Positions 41,101 through 53,400 of a DNA stretch of 64,000 bases are shown here, in pieces. The notes beneath the pieces were generated by a model. The model saw only the letters and a program-made list of their open reading frames with translations, was not told the DNA's origin and did no database searches. A program made the position numbers and the translations under genes. Source of the stretch: Saccharomycodes ludwigii (taxonomy: Eukaryota > Ascomycota > Saccharomycetes > Saccharomycodales > Saccharomycodaceae). The stretch is from the NCBI RefSeq assembly GCF_020623625.1, contig NC_060200.1, positions 2,438,001 to 2,502,000 of the forward strand. Direction: 5' to 3'. Each line of letters starts with the position of its first letter. The stretch's first letter is position 1.

Positions 41101-41477
41101 GCCATTAATAACCCCCTTCTATTACTGAAATTTAATGACGTATCAGTTACTGTTAAGAGACCATCGGGGGTGGAAACCCCATCAAATATGCCTGATTCTG
41201 CGGGACCCATGAGAAAATTAGAAACTGAATGCCTCGTATATAAATGATAAGTGTTTAATGAATGTTGTTGAACAGACTGTCCTGATGGAATCACCTGTCT
41301 GTAATAAGCAGAAAGTTTGCCAATAGAATCACCAACCCAGTATAAATCTGAATATTTATCGTAAAAGGTCTTGGTAATCTTTTTCGGTATCCTTGAATCT
41401 AATCTTAATTGAGGATTATGATGTAGGTGAGGAATTAAATCTTCAGGCTGATGATAACATGGTATCCAATTATCCAT
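38145..41477 (-). CDS. PAN2: Pan2, catalytic subunit of the Pan2-Pan3 poly(A) nuclease
   Basis: The 1110-residue protein is close to S. cerevisiae Pan2 (1115). An N-terminal WD40-type propeller spans about residues 20-350. A linker binding Pan3 follows, then a ubiquitin-hydrolase-like domain (about 480-830) beginning at TKYCGLINLPDGNAPNSLIQ without a protease triad. The C-terminal DEDD exonuclease carries LAMDSEFVLA (first Asp and Glu), GHGLPNDF and SIEDAHNALLLFKEY. It shortens mRNA poly(A) tails in the cytoplasm. A run of about 37 T lies in the 3' gap (38029-38065). It is divergent from RTT10 across about 720 bp. Confidence 0.97.
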   Translation of the reverse strand: MDNWIPCYHQPEDLIPHLHHNPQLRLDSRIPKKITKTFYDKYSDLYWVGDSIGKLSAYYRQVIPSGQSVQQHSLNTYHLYTRHSVSNFLMGPAESGIFDGVSTPDGLLTVTDTSLNFSNRRGLLMANYTSLNLHELTYGIKAITANDFSNTNCFIGGSYDSIFNIDYKQGKLVSRIDYYMKNINVMKSSDQASNKLIFVGNDNGSVDIIDTTSNKVVTSLKAHASYVSDIDVANNTLVTVGKTKKFDYISDPYVRVFDLRIMRDLTPIAFTAGADFVHLHPVLPSVVVTASNFGQFQFTDMFNPTLTHTYTHPGKITHFNISYNGDYLGIVGSDESMIHTWSRTGGTTRFLNSMSSPLEFADMNNDLPAKEPFKIDDYTKPLSSVGMSSYDELLLSSWNNTIFNSSGTVPNFFRPDLKFPNGNANGIYNANTPSFHSLYNKYHLIPYNKSSYGPPYEKYISIKHVQENMTVNDESLKWEIFKLDKENGSKNLSNASTVVQPTVGNTTNVTSLSTSLSSLSQPTATSILSGSPPLLFRRVKKTPKTEYSDLNNTKYCGLINLPDGNAPNSLIQLYKFTPYFNNLAREHLLKPFVTTTLIHELGYVFDCIGCENKSKCFFPKNFIELVRYMRKKDSNDIKYINKFICKTISKETKVSLRANYDEVLILNSTANKRQSTPTILHYIEHSFNSFKNNIAGFNNSLTSGSKKCSKLPESFVLNVDISSADLNEKCYGKNHNWLLNIFHLGITKLNNQFIFKENAEDLPRFCAEKCEYELNGFVAKVKYNDNMSHNYVTFVKIYQKTNTATEYKWFMFNDFVVVEMPEEIVLDFKNNWKVPQVIIYTKKDVLKEFCTINNDYINSITHNVPQKIFAQEFTRLTNIEEVPVKGTLLAMDSEFVLASNNKYHIDCNGNVDLIQAARVVLARISVLYGDYKNMGKIMFDDYIIHKGHIGDYLTRYSGISPGDLDPDKSNKKLCQRQLSYRKFWLLIKLGCIIVGHGLPNDFAGIGIYVPNNQVEDTATYFWQGGRYLSLRYLAHVLLKNDIQTGDHDSIEDAHNALLLFKEYLNLKATGDFEGMIDKIFREGRAVNYKVPSEAIIDSTIISTKHFEEKE

Positions 41478-42199
41478 TTCTATATATATATATCTTTTTC
41501 TTCTTTTAATAGATGTTACGTGAATTGTTTTTAATTTTTTATTGGTATTTCCTTTATCTTTTTCCCTCTTTTTTCCCAGGAAGTATGCTATTAAAATTAT
41601 ATAACTTAGTTATGGATCTAATAGGCATAAATCTAATCTAATCCCGATCAAATAAGTGGAATATAAAACAACAATAAGAATTAATTTTAAAGATTTGTTT
41701 TAAATGAAAAATATAATAATTATTTAGATTAAAGTTCCTTATAAAACTGCTACATTTTTATTAATGTTTTATAATTTTTAATTATTAATATTTGTCGCTC
41801 TCACTTTTTTTTTATTTATTTTTTTTTTTTTCCCCTTCGTTTTCTTTTTAAATAAAACATGTCCAATGTTTCATTTGTCCGTATATACCGAACCAAACAA
41901 AACAATAATAATATATAAACCGTATTTATTCTTAAGCCCTTCGGACTCGAAAAGTTTGGCTTTTTTTGTTTTTGTTTTTGTTTTCAAGTCTGAAAAAGAA
42001 AGAAAAATATGATACTAAAGAATTTCTTTTTTCTTTCTTTTCTTTTTTTCATATTCAGGTTGTGTAACAAACAAACATATACATATATATATATATATAT
42101 AACTTTAAGACTGAATTTTTCATTCTTTTTTTTTTTTTTTTTCTAATCATAACATTCTTTGACCTTGAACATTGCATAAAAATTTTTAAATAACCAAGT
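41478..42199. other. Divergent promoter region PAN2/RTT10
   Basis: AT-rich with T-runs and a TCGGAC motif at 41941-41946, preceded by CCCT. TTTTTG repeats are near 41962-41982. No gene was seen. Confidence 0.6.
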
Positions 42200-45100
42200 A
42201 TGCCATTAGTACCGTTGAATCATACAGGTCCTTCATTGTGCGTGAAAGTTTTGCCCTCTTTAGTCACTGGCAACGATAAATCTTCTATAGAAGTTTGGAA
42301 TGCTCAAGGTCCGTATTTATTAATCTATACATTCCCAGAAAATAAGTTAATACACAGATGCCAAATTTTCTCCAGAAATAAAATACATGGTATTTCTATC
42401 AATTCCCAAAATGAGATTTTGTTTTACGGTGGCTGCAATTATTTAGTCACCACTAGAAATGAAATATTAAAACAACAATCTGCCTTTAATAAGAACTCAT
42501 TAGTTAATAAAGAAAAGCGTTCCGGCTCTGAATGGATTATTAGCGGTGAAATATCCAATAATTCCAAGTTATATTTATTAACTTGTTACAACAAAGTCAT
42601 AATGTATGATCTGGTACCAGCTACTGACGGTGACTGCATTGACACTTTATATATTGGAACAAAAGCTTTATTTCAAGAAAGGTCAATTTTATATTCAGGC
42701 TCATTGAAAATCATACCTACAACTACTGATATTGAAAATATAGACAATAAAGAGAAAGTATTGGTCAATGCAGGTACTGTTATGGGCGGAATATTAATAT
42801 GGGATTGTTATTTGGAAAAATTAATTCATAATTTGAAAGGCCATGAGGGTTCTATATTTGACGTTGTGACTAGTGCTAATACCAAATTAGTGGCAAGTTG
42901 CTCCGATGATAGGACAATTAGATTATGGGATAATGACTTCAGGTCTGGCAAGGAATTGTCTGTTGCATTTGGTCATAGTGCAAGAATTTGGAAGCTAAAA
43001 TTTATCAACAATGATACCCAACTAATCAGCACTTCTGAAGATTGCACTGTGAAAGTCTGGGATATTAGGCAGGATACACATGAATTGGTCCTACAAAAAA
43101 CATATGAAGTTCACCAATTAAAAAGTGTTTGGGGTTGCGATTTTTGGAATGATTTTATTTTTACTTGTGGTAATGATGGCAGAGTTAAAGTCACTAAAAT
43201 CAACGAGGAAAAAACATTACAACAATCTTCCCTGTTAACCTATTCGCTTAAAGAAATTTTAAATAATAATGTTCCTGCTGTTGGTAAATCTGAAATTATC
43301 AAAGGTTTCCACTGGTTTAATAAACATGGGTTGATCATTATTACCTCGGAAGGTCGTGTTTTCCAATTAAAGGTCACAGCTTTACAACAAGAACACTGCG
43401 GGACTTGGATTTTTCTATTTAGAAACCCAAGTTTCGAGAATTATTCATTAACCCATGGTTTGGAAGACTTGGAAACTGTGGTCTTTTCTAACAATAAGGG
43501 TCATTTACTATTTTTAAAATTGAATAAAAATGGGGATCATGAACAATATAATCTTTATGCACCCGTTGAATTGTGTAAAGTAACTGGATGTTTTTTCAAA
43601 TACACCGATGGTAAGGTGTTTTGTTTATATGAGTCTCCGAATTCTGAGGAACCCCTTGTACTATTACAAATTAATTCCAGCGCATTTATCATTGAAAAAG
43701 TCGTGCAATTAAGGAAACCGAAAATTTTTTTATCAACGTGTTTTGAACTATATGAAAATTTATTGTTAGTTGGTTCCAGACATAGCACTGTAGGTATCTG
43801 GGATTTAAATAGCGTTGAAATTGGCGGATCTAGGCATGTATTGATCAGAAAATTAACACCTGGTGATACTACTACATCTATAAGATACACGGGGAAACAT
43901 TTAAAAAGTACTAAAGAAGATATTAATACAGATCGTGGTGATCCTATTTTTTCAATAACTAACAGAGATGGTTATTATAACTTTATAAGTGTTAATAACA
44001 GGTTTTCAACCTTGAAGTATAAAATTATACATTCCAACAAAATAGTCCGTGGATTTTTGGAAGACGGTAATTTTGTGATGAGTCCCAATAATACCAGTGA
44101 CTTTGTGATTAGTGGATTTAAATCCAATATTTTTCATATATCTAATGAAACTGGCAATTATGAAATCATTAATGAGATTTGTGGTGGTGCTCATAGACAA
44201 TTGAAATTATTTGAAATTTGTACCACTGAAACTATTGGGACCAATAGATTTGATAAATTATTGGTTTATATTAAAGCCAGTGTATTACATCTCAAAAAAA
44301 TTAATACGAATATGAGTTTACAAACATTAAATAATGGTACACATGGTAAAGAAATCAGAGATATAACAATTAAACCAGTCAGTAAAAGCTTAACAGCCGA
44401 TACTTTATTTATAACCGGTAGTGAAGACACCACATTGAAATTGAGTAAATTTGCTTCTGATGCTAGCACACATGGCTTTACAAACTTTTGGACCTTACGA
44501 GCACATGTTTCCGGCTTACAAAAAGTTAAGTTTATCAGTGATAATTTTGTAATTTCTACTTCAGCCAGAGAAGAATTGTTTCTATGGGAATTAAACGAAT
44601 CCACTGATAACACTCCATTTTTGAATTTGGTTTGCAAAATACCTGTCATTTCCAAAAACAATCCTGATTTACGTATTATGGATTTCGATGTTTTATTTAT
44701 TGAAAATACTTTGAATTCTGAACCTGATGCTTCAATAGATGCTGACTTTGCCTTGGTTACGATATATTCTGATTCCAGTATTATATTGTGGCATTACAGT
44801 AACGCCTTACAGAAATTCAACAAGTTGTTAGTAGGCAAATATGAAACTTGTTGTTTATTAAATGTTTCCCTAAGAATTTTGAATAACTCAAGTGTTTACA
44901 TTGTTGTTGCGCCGACAGATGGATACTTAGTATATTACAACGTCACCGAATACATTCCATTTGGTGTTGTGCGGAGTAATGGCAAATTGGAGTTGATGGA
45001 ACCTTTTCAAGAATACAAGAGTATTGAATTACCTCATTACCAAGGTAGAAACCGTATTCATCAATCGGGTATTCGTGCAATGGAAGTTTTTGTTCCAAAT

Positions 45101-45472
45101 GGTAAAAGTAACGAGTTTATTGTAGTCACAGGTGGTGATGATAATGGTTTAGGTGTTACTGTGTTTACCCTTGATTCTACTACTGGCAATGATTTACTAT
45201 GTGTTAAAAACACCTTTTTTGATCCAAAAGCTGCTTCAAGTACCATTACTTCTATAAACGTTATAGAAAATAAAAGTGACAAAGATAAAATTAACTTTTT
45301 AGTGTGCTCTATTGATCAAAATTTAAGATTATGGGAATTTGATGGAATTACTTATAAGTTGAAGATAAGTGATAAGAAATATACTTCGATTGCAGATACG
45401 GGGTCAAGCGATACGTATAATTCTAACTTTGCTTTAATTGGTGGTGTTGGTTTATCTTTGTGGAGTTTGTAA
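42200..45472 (+). CDS. RTT10: Rtt10/Trm734 WD40 protein (tRNA 2'-O-methylation partner of Trm7)
   Basis: The 1090-residue protein has WD40 repeats over most of its length. The clearest are GHEGSIFDVV followed by ASCSDDRTIRLWD (about residues 210-245), STSEDCTVKVWDIR, VGSRHSTVGIWDLN and SIDQNLRLWEFDG near the C-terminus. It matches Rtt10 (WDR6 family; 1013 residues in S. cerevisiae), which supports Trm7 methylation of Nm34 in tRNAs and endosomal recycling. The pairing with RTC6 downstream on the opposite strand matches YPL183C/YPL183W-A. CATAAAAATTTTTAAATAACCAAGTATG precedes the ORF in an AT-rich leader. Confidence 0.93.
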   Translation: MPLVPLNHTGPSLCVKVLPSLVTGNDKSSIEVWNAQGPYLLIYTFPENKLIHRCQIFSRNKIHGISINSQNEILFYGGCNYLVTTRNEILKQQSAFNKNSLVNKEKRSGSEWIISGEISNNSKLYLLTCYNKVIMYDLVPATDGDCIDTLYIGTKALFQERSILYSGSLKIIPTTTDIENIDNKEKVLVNAGTVMGGILIWDCYLEKLIHNLKGHEGSIFDVVTSANTKLVASCSDDRTIRLWDNDFRSGKELSVAFGHSARIWKLKFINNDTQLISTSEDCTVKVWDIRQDTHELVLQKTYEVHQLKSVWGCDFWNDFIFTCGNDGRVKVTKINEEKTLQQSSLLTYSLKEILNNNVPAVGKSEIIKGFHWFNKHGLIIITSEGRVFQLKVTALQQEHCGTWIFLFRNPSFENYSLTHGLEDLETVVFSNNKGHLLFLKLNKNGDHEQYNLYAPVELCKVTGCFFKYTDGKVFCLYESPNSEEPLVLLQINSSAFIIEKVVQLRKPKIFLSTCFELYENLLLVGSRHSTVGIWDLNSVEIGGSRHVLIRKLTPGDTTTSIRYTGKHLKSTKEDINTDRGDPIFSITNRDGYYNFISVNNRFSTLKYKIIHSNKIVRGFLEDGNFVMSPNNTSDFVISGFKSNIFHISNETGNYEIINEICGGAHRQLKLFEICTTETIGTNRFDKLLVYIKASVLHLKKINTNMSLQTLNNGTHGKEIRDITIKPVSKSLTADTLFITGSEDTTLKLSKFASDASTHGFTNFWTLRAHVSGLQKVKFISDNFVISTSAREELFLWELNESTDNTPFLNLVCKIPVISKNNPDLRIMDFDVLFIENTLNSEPDASIDADFALVTIYSDSSIILWHYSNALQKFNKLLVGKYETCCLLNVSLRILNNSSVYIVVAPTDGYLVYYNVTEYIPFGVVRSNGKLELMEPFQEYKSIELPHYQGRNRIHQSGIRAMEVFVPNGKSNEFIVVTGGDDNGLGVTVFTLDSTTGNDLLCVKNTFFDPKAASSTITSINVIENKSDKDKINFLVCSIDQNLRLWEFDGITYKLKISDKKYTSIADTGSSDTYNSNFALIGGVGLSLWSL

Positions 45473-45779
45473 TACATAAATTCGGCTTTTATTTTTTTTT
45501 TTTGTATAATAATTTGTCCATATTGTATTAATAAAATAATATAAATCATCTAGTTATGTCTTTTTTTTTTCTTTTTTTTTTTTTGATTATAATTGTTTTA
45601 ATTAAAATACTATTATTTAATTTATTATCTAATTTAAATGATAATTTATTTACAGGATGAATTCTGGCAACCTTACTTTTTAGCATTCATTAGTCACAAT
45701 GTGTATTAGAACATATGACAATATACATATATAAATGTGCATTTATATTGGTTTAATTATATGATAGTATTTAAAAAGC
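45473..45779. other. Convergent 3' intergenic region RTT10/RTC6
   Basis: AT-rich with T-runs near 45491-45503 and 45561-45584. Nothing else was seen. Confidence 0.6.
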
Positions 45780-46627
<848 letters not shown>

Positions 46628-47760
46628 ATGCTTAATGAGAATACTGCCAAAGATAATAATACTACCCAACCATCACAACAAAAGAAGAAAAGTATATTAA
46701 AGCGTCAATCCCTAACAACGGAAGAATCTATTCCAAATATTGCAACTACCGTTACTACAGGCCTACCTAATGGTGCTAAGCGATTTCTACTACCTTCAAA
46801 GTTTAACCTATCAAAAAATGATGTCCTTCTTTCGAGGGAAAACAATACTACTTCTAGGATAAACACTACAAAGTTGCAAGCCAAATTGAAAAACATGAAT
46901 AATAAAATTGCTGCTGAGGGAAAGAAAAGGAGACGTGTTTCGTTTGCACCAGATGTTACTTTGCATACGATAGATTTTATTTCTTTATCTAGACAGCCAA
47001 CTAACATAGATACCAGTGTAACAACAAATGGTGTTAGTAAAAGTATTAATCTTGATAATATTAACAAAAATTACAATACTAATAATGAAACTAGTAAAAT
47101 AAGAGCTATAGAGGACAAAGGACAAAACTACGATCAAAACAGTATGTCTATAGGCAATAATCATAACTATATTAATAATTCGGATGAAGAGACTAATACA
47201 ACAATGGATTTTACTAATCCCATTGGCCAAATATTTGAATTGCCTAACAAAATACCTGAAATCAAACATGTTACTAATGCTATCAAAAATGGTGATGAAA
47301 GTAGTACTACTGCTAAGGATGAACAAGAACCACAACAAGAAGTAGACCAAACTAGTAATGTTACGTTATCAATGGAGATTACCAAGTTGTTTACCAATGA
47401 AAATAGGAATATTTTGGATGATAACTCAAAAGACTATGAAAAAGAGCCAAATAGAGTACCAAGTACCTCGTTTATTGAAAATGTTAATGGTAATGGCAAC
47501 AATACAAGTAATCAAAGTCTTACCACAATGGAACTTACCAATTTAGACAATCTTGATGATTTGGCGCACAAAGATGAGGAAAACAGAATACTGAATTCAC
47601 AACGATCAAACGTGAAAAATATTCATGGACAGGAGGCTGTAGACATGGGAGAGGAAACTATGGATTTTACAAAAGCATTTACTACTATTCATAATACTGA
47701 TAGCTACGCTAATGACAATAGTATTCCTATCATTAATAAGATTAATACTGGCATTAGTAG

Positions 47761-47802
<42 letters not shown>

Positions 47803-49900
47803 TAGTAATGGTGATAATGATAATAATAATGACGATACTAATAGTGAATCAGAGATTTTTGCTGATAATAAACCTTTACTGTTAAACAATAAGAATTTTT
47901 TAGTTTTGGAAAAGGATCCTAGTTCAAGCACCTTTTTATCCCAGCCATTATTGCCAGAACAATTGAGTTCATTTAAGCTATCACAAATGGTTACTTCTAC
48001 ACAAAATCAGTCACAAAAAGCTGTGATGGAAGAACCACAAGCAGCTGTTTCAGAAAACAATAGCCATGAAAAAAGTGTTGCTGTCAAAGATTCCAAAGAA
48101 ATGGATGATAATGAACTGGATAACAACGACTTAAGTTTTGATGAAAAATTATCTCCTATACCCGTTTCTCATCCATTTTCCCCAACAAAAGAAATTAAAA
48201 GGATATCGTTAGAGACTCCAAAAGACTCTTTGGAATTTATTCATTCTAAAATAAACCATAATGAACGCATAGATATTAATAAACAGGAGGGTGACACTGA
48301 CAATGGGACACAAGAAAATAAGACTACCAAAAATAAGCTGGATTTTTTTTTGAAAGAAATAGGTATTGAATTACCACAACTTGCCAAAGACAAATCAACT
48401 AACACGAACGCCAGTTTTTCCACAAGTAATATCACTAGATTATACAAATACTATAAAGACATGAGTGAGGTTTCCACATCGGATTTGTATATCAATTTGC
48501 ATTGTAATACACCAATATTAGAAATTTATCAATTTATTTATCAAGAATTAGTTAAAAAATTAGACAATTTTAATATTGACTACGATAGTCTACTAAAGAA
48601 ACATGAATCTTCTAATAGTAATAGTACTAGTAGTATTCATCACAGAAATTTACTATTTTTACTTGAAAAATGGTTTTCGCCAGAATTTCAAGATAATAAC
48701 GATAAAAAACCCTTATTTATGGAGCAATTTAATGAATTAAAAACCTATTCAAAGTTGGAGGCAGAATATATGTGGTTGAGTTGGAGATCTCAACAATTAG
48801 ATGGAATAATTACTGTTTTAGAAGATAATTACAATCTAGTTAAGGAGGAGTACCAAGATGTCTTGACTAGTTTTGATGAAACATCAAATATTTATAAAAA
48901 TGCACTGGTTATAAAAGATGAATTAATCAAAACCATCGAATTATATAAATCTAGCGATGGTTTGACTACTATTGCCGGTAATTCCATAGTGTCCCCTCTT
49001 AGAAATAAAGCTACCAAAAATTTGACTTTATCCGATAGAATTAAATGGGAAAAGTGGAAATTAAAATTAAAAAATAGCTATGACATTGATATTGGTGATA
49101 TTGATGATTCACTAAAAAGGAAAGACGAAATTATGGAAAAGATTATCCAATTGAAGCAGATAAAATTTAAAAAGACAAATGTTAAAGAGCAAAAATGCGA
49201 CCAAATTGATGATGATTCTTTACCAAGTATTGCTCATAAAAAAGAGATAGAAGATTTAAATAGTGAAAATTTTCTTAAAATTAAAAAAATTATATGTGAA
49301 ACTTCAAAATACTCAAAAAAAAAAGTTATTTTTGATACTGACAGTGAAAATGAAGGGAAATGTACTTTTAAATTTAAGGAATTAAATTTAATTATCAAAG
49401 TTGACCATTCCCTACCTGATGTTGATCAAAATAACATAATTTTTGAAATGGATGAACCATTCGATAATTTTTTGAGTGTATGGTGGTATAATACATATTT
49501 CAAGAAAATTAAAAATAAGATATATGAGGGCACAGGGAATGATGCAATGTTCACCAAATTGCATGATATTGTCGACAAAATTAATATATTTTATCAAATT
49601 TTGATAAATATAACCAATTTGACCTACATATATTCCACCAAATTGACCCAACAAAACTCAATACAATCGACAGTAATTAAGTTTGATGTTTTAACAAATT
49701 TATATAAATTAACCCTTAGTTTTACCGGCCAACAGATTATCGATTTAATCCTAAACAATGCAAGTAACAATAATAAACTTGTTACCCCTGTAAAGGTTGA
49801 GAAACAGTTTTATAGTAATGACGTTACAGTGCATTCAACTGATCTTTTTACTGGTGGTGTTCTTTCAATATTGCCATGGTTGAAACGTATTGTTATTTAA
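46628..49900 (+). CDS. SPC105: Spc105 (KNL1) kinetochore scaffold
   Basis: The 1090-residue protein has both PP1-docking motifs near the N-terminus: SILK at 22-25 and RVSF at 103-106 in a basic context. MELT-type repeats used by Mps1 and Bub3 occur at about 193 (MDFTNPIG), 249 (MEITKLFT), 301 (MELTNLDN) and 345 (MDFTKAFT). An Asn tract (AAT repeat, about 47768-47800) follows. A coiled coil lies at about 690-880 and tandem RWD-like domains fill the C-terminal 200 residues. It scaffolds the spindle checkpoint at kinetochores with Kre28. S. cerevisiae Spc105 has 917 residues; the excess is in Asn-rich linkers. NUP145 follows on the same strand, as in S. cerevisiae. Confidence 0.95.
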
Positions 49901-50403
49901 TATTTTTATATTGTGCTGTATTTAAAATACTTTTAAATGGCGATGTTTCCAATTTTGAACTATAACTGTGTTTTTTTTTTGACAACATACACATATACAC
50001 AGAGATTGTTAAATATTCTTAAGTACTTTTCAATAAAAATTGTAAATGAAACCTATCAGTGATTTATCACTTTATTTTTATGGAAAGTTTAATTCTCCTT
50101 TTCACTTAATCTAAAATTTGTGTTTGATTTTAATATCTGTAAATTGACCGAATTTCTAACGGACTTTAAAAGTATTCGGTTACAGTTTTATTTCTTTGGT
50201 TATATTTTTTATTTTTTATTTTTTATTTTTTATTTTTTATTTTTTTTTAGAAAAAGCAAAAAAATTTTATTTTGTTTTTTTCTTTTTTTCCAGACTCAAA
50301 ATAAATAAAATAAACAAATACAAAAAAAAAAAAAAAAAAACAGGATCTATATTATCACAACATATTAAGTGATTAAAAAAAAAAACAAAAAAACAAATGA
50401 GTA
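49901..50403. other. Intergenic region SPC105 to NUP145
   Basis: Contains a TTTTTTATTTT repeat at about 50204-50247 and an A-run at 50322-50340. A four-codon upstream ORF at 50397-50411 overlaps the NUP145 start. No gene was seen. Confidence 0.6.
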
Positions 50404-53400
50404 ATGTTTAATACAACTAGCAACAATAACAATAATAACATAAATACCACCGCAATTGGCGGTAATTTGTTTGGTAATTCTGGTTTGAACACATCGACTC
50501 CACAATCCACACCAGTTCCAAGAACTAATGTGTTTGGACAGCAGCAGCAACAACCACCCACAACTGTTAAGCCTACTAATACGCTATTCGGTAATAATGG
50601 TATTGGGGCAGCTTCCACACCTAGTCCTGTCACTAATAACTTATTTGGTACCAATAAACCATCCACTGGTCTGCTTAACAATCCTACAACTAATACAGGT
50701 ACTAATACCACAAATGGTACTTCGTTGTTTGGGAATTCTTCAAAAACAATGACTGCAAATATTGCTCCGGTAGATAATAAGCCTCAAATAAAAACTGGGA
50801 CTACAGGTTTATTTGGATCTGCAACTATGAACCCTTCCACTAATAAAAATGGTGGGCTTTTTAATAATGGAAACACGCAGACCAATTCTTCGTTTACCAA
50901 TAAACCCACAACAACCAATTCTAATTCGTTATTTGGTAATAATTCATCAGCCACCTCAGCGCCCATTTCTTTATTCGGTAACACAAATAGTAATAACACT
51001 GCTACAGGTAATGGGAATTTTGGGGCCTTAAACAACAGTGGGTCTCAAATGTCAAATACCATCCCGAATGCTTCTTCTAATCCATACGGTTTGAAGATAG
51101 AAGAAGTGTTGATTACAAAGATGCCTGCATCAATTACAAGTTCATTGAATAACAATACTTCAGACGTAATTAATAATCAAAAAACGGTTTTCAATATTAG
51201 ATCGAAAAATCCCACAAGCTTAAAAAGAAATTCATTTCAAAGTTCCACTTTTAATGAAAGTAGCTTAATTAGCAAATTGGGCTCTAGACTACTTAATGGT
51301 AAATCAACAGATTCTATAAGAGGCTTGTTTTCTGCGTCATCGTCATTAACAAGCGGCACTGCTAATTTTTTATCGAACTTTGGTAGCTTTGATAAAAATA
51401 CTCTAGATAATCAGCAAAATAATAATGGTATCACCAAGAATAATAAAAAGCTAGCACAAAATCACATTTTTTTTACTAATGGTGTTATAGCTAAAAAAGA
51501 TCTATCTGGTATTCGTAAATTAAAAATTGACCCTAAAAGAATTGCTTTGAAAAGACAAAGATTGGCTAATGGACTAAGTTCGACTAGTAAATTTGGATCT
51601 ATTGAAGATGATAATGTCAACAACGGCGAATCGAGTATTCATAATCCTAAAGATAATCGTAAACCAGACTCAAATTATAGAGTTTTCGGTAGTCATGAAT
51701 TGAAGGAAGATTTGAATGTTGAATCAAGTGGTGAATCGAGCAACGAAGAGAGCAGTAGTTCTAGCAAATCCTCTGCCAAACCTGCTGATTCCTCTGATAT
51801 TGATTATTGGTGTTCGCCTTCAATTGAGGCATTATCTGAAATGTCTGAAAAGGAATTGAGTCTTGTTCCTGACTTTGTTATTGGTAGAAAGGGCTATGGT
51901 TGTATTGCATTCAGTTATGATGTCGATTTATCAAACTTTAAAGAAGATTTTAAGGGTAAGCTTTTTGGAAATATTGTTGTTTTCAATGATAACAGAACTG
52001 TTGAAGTGTATCCAGACGAAAAAACAAAACCGACAGTTGGTAATGGCATTAATGTGCCCGCAATAATAACTTTGGAAAAAATTTACCCAATTGATGTCAA
52101 AACGAAAAAACCTATAAAAAACGGTTCCAATATTCCTGGAATTCAAAATTTTGTGAAAAAATTGAAAAATCAGCGTGGTATGGAATTTATTTCTTATAAT
52201 CCATTTGGTGGTGTGTGGATATTTAAAGTAAAACATTTTAGTATTTACGGTTTGGTTGATGATAATTCTGTTGCCGTTGATCTTGACGGTGTGGAAGTTT
52301 CGGATGAAATTAAAAATAGAAATATTGCATACCCTAAAATGCGAGCTGATGAATATTCAGATGTTGATTTGCCGGGCGCATTTGAAAGAACAACTAGTAA
52401 TAAGCAGCAATCTAATACCAGTAGTGCTTTGAACATCAATTCGACGGATATAGTCTTGTCTACCCCCAAAATTCCAGGGAAGCTTTTAGATTTAGTCCAA
52501 AATGAGGACATTGTTGTTGAAAGAGATTATGAGCCCTCTGATGTTGATGAATCTGATTTTGATGACTTAGAAGTACAACCCGACTTAGACACTGCTGATG
52601 ACTGGGTTGAACAATTGGCACTTGCTGGTACTTCGAAAAAATCTATTTTTGCTGATCAAAGGTTTTTTTTTGATAAAAATGCAGATTTGGATAACTTATT
52701 GTTTGCTTCGTTTAATAGAAACGTGGAAGAATATCAGAAAATTATTAAGGAGCGTAGATTGGTGCGTTGGAATTTCGCTTCGTTTAACCAAGACTCTACT
52801 CTTTTGATCAAATCTGTTAATGGTATTGGTGCCAAAATTGTTACTTGCCCTGCTATTAAAGGTGGTAAAGACCCCAAAACGTTGGTAAATATTTTCACTC
52901 AAATTATTCCGAGAGTTAATTTTGAAACAAGAAATGACACACATGGGTTTCCTATAGTTTCCAAGGATATTGGCTTTAATTTTCAGAATTTATACGATGC
53001 CAATAGTGAAGATTCCAAGTGGAATTTATTACACATATTATTTGACAAAATGAATAAGCCGCAAAATTATGAAAATGAAAATGTTTGTCAATCTTTGATG
53101 AAGAAACAGAAATTGAACAGGTTAATTGAATGGGTTAATATGGAAATTAGTGAGGAGATAAGTTTAAAGCTGTCCACTTATAGCAGCAAAAGTGACAATG
53201 CCGATCAATTATATAAAATCATATTACATTTAGTTAACAATGACATTGTTGAAGCAACTTCGTTGGCTATTTATTCCAATAATCCGCACTTGTCGTGTGT
53301 TATACCAATGTTAACTTCTAATAACAATGCGTTTAAGAAAATGGCCAAGTTGCAATTATCTAAATGGAAGTCTTTAGGTTGTTCTGTTGATCCACAGATT

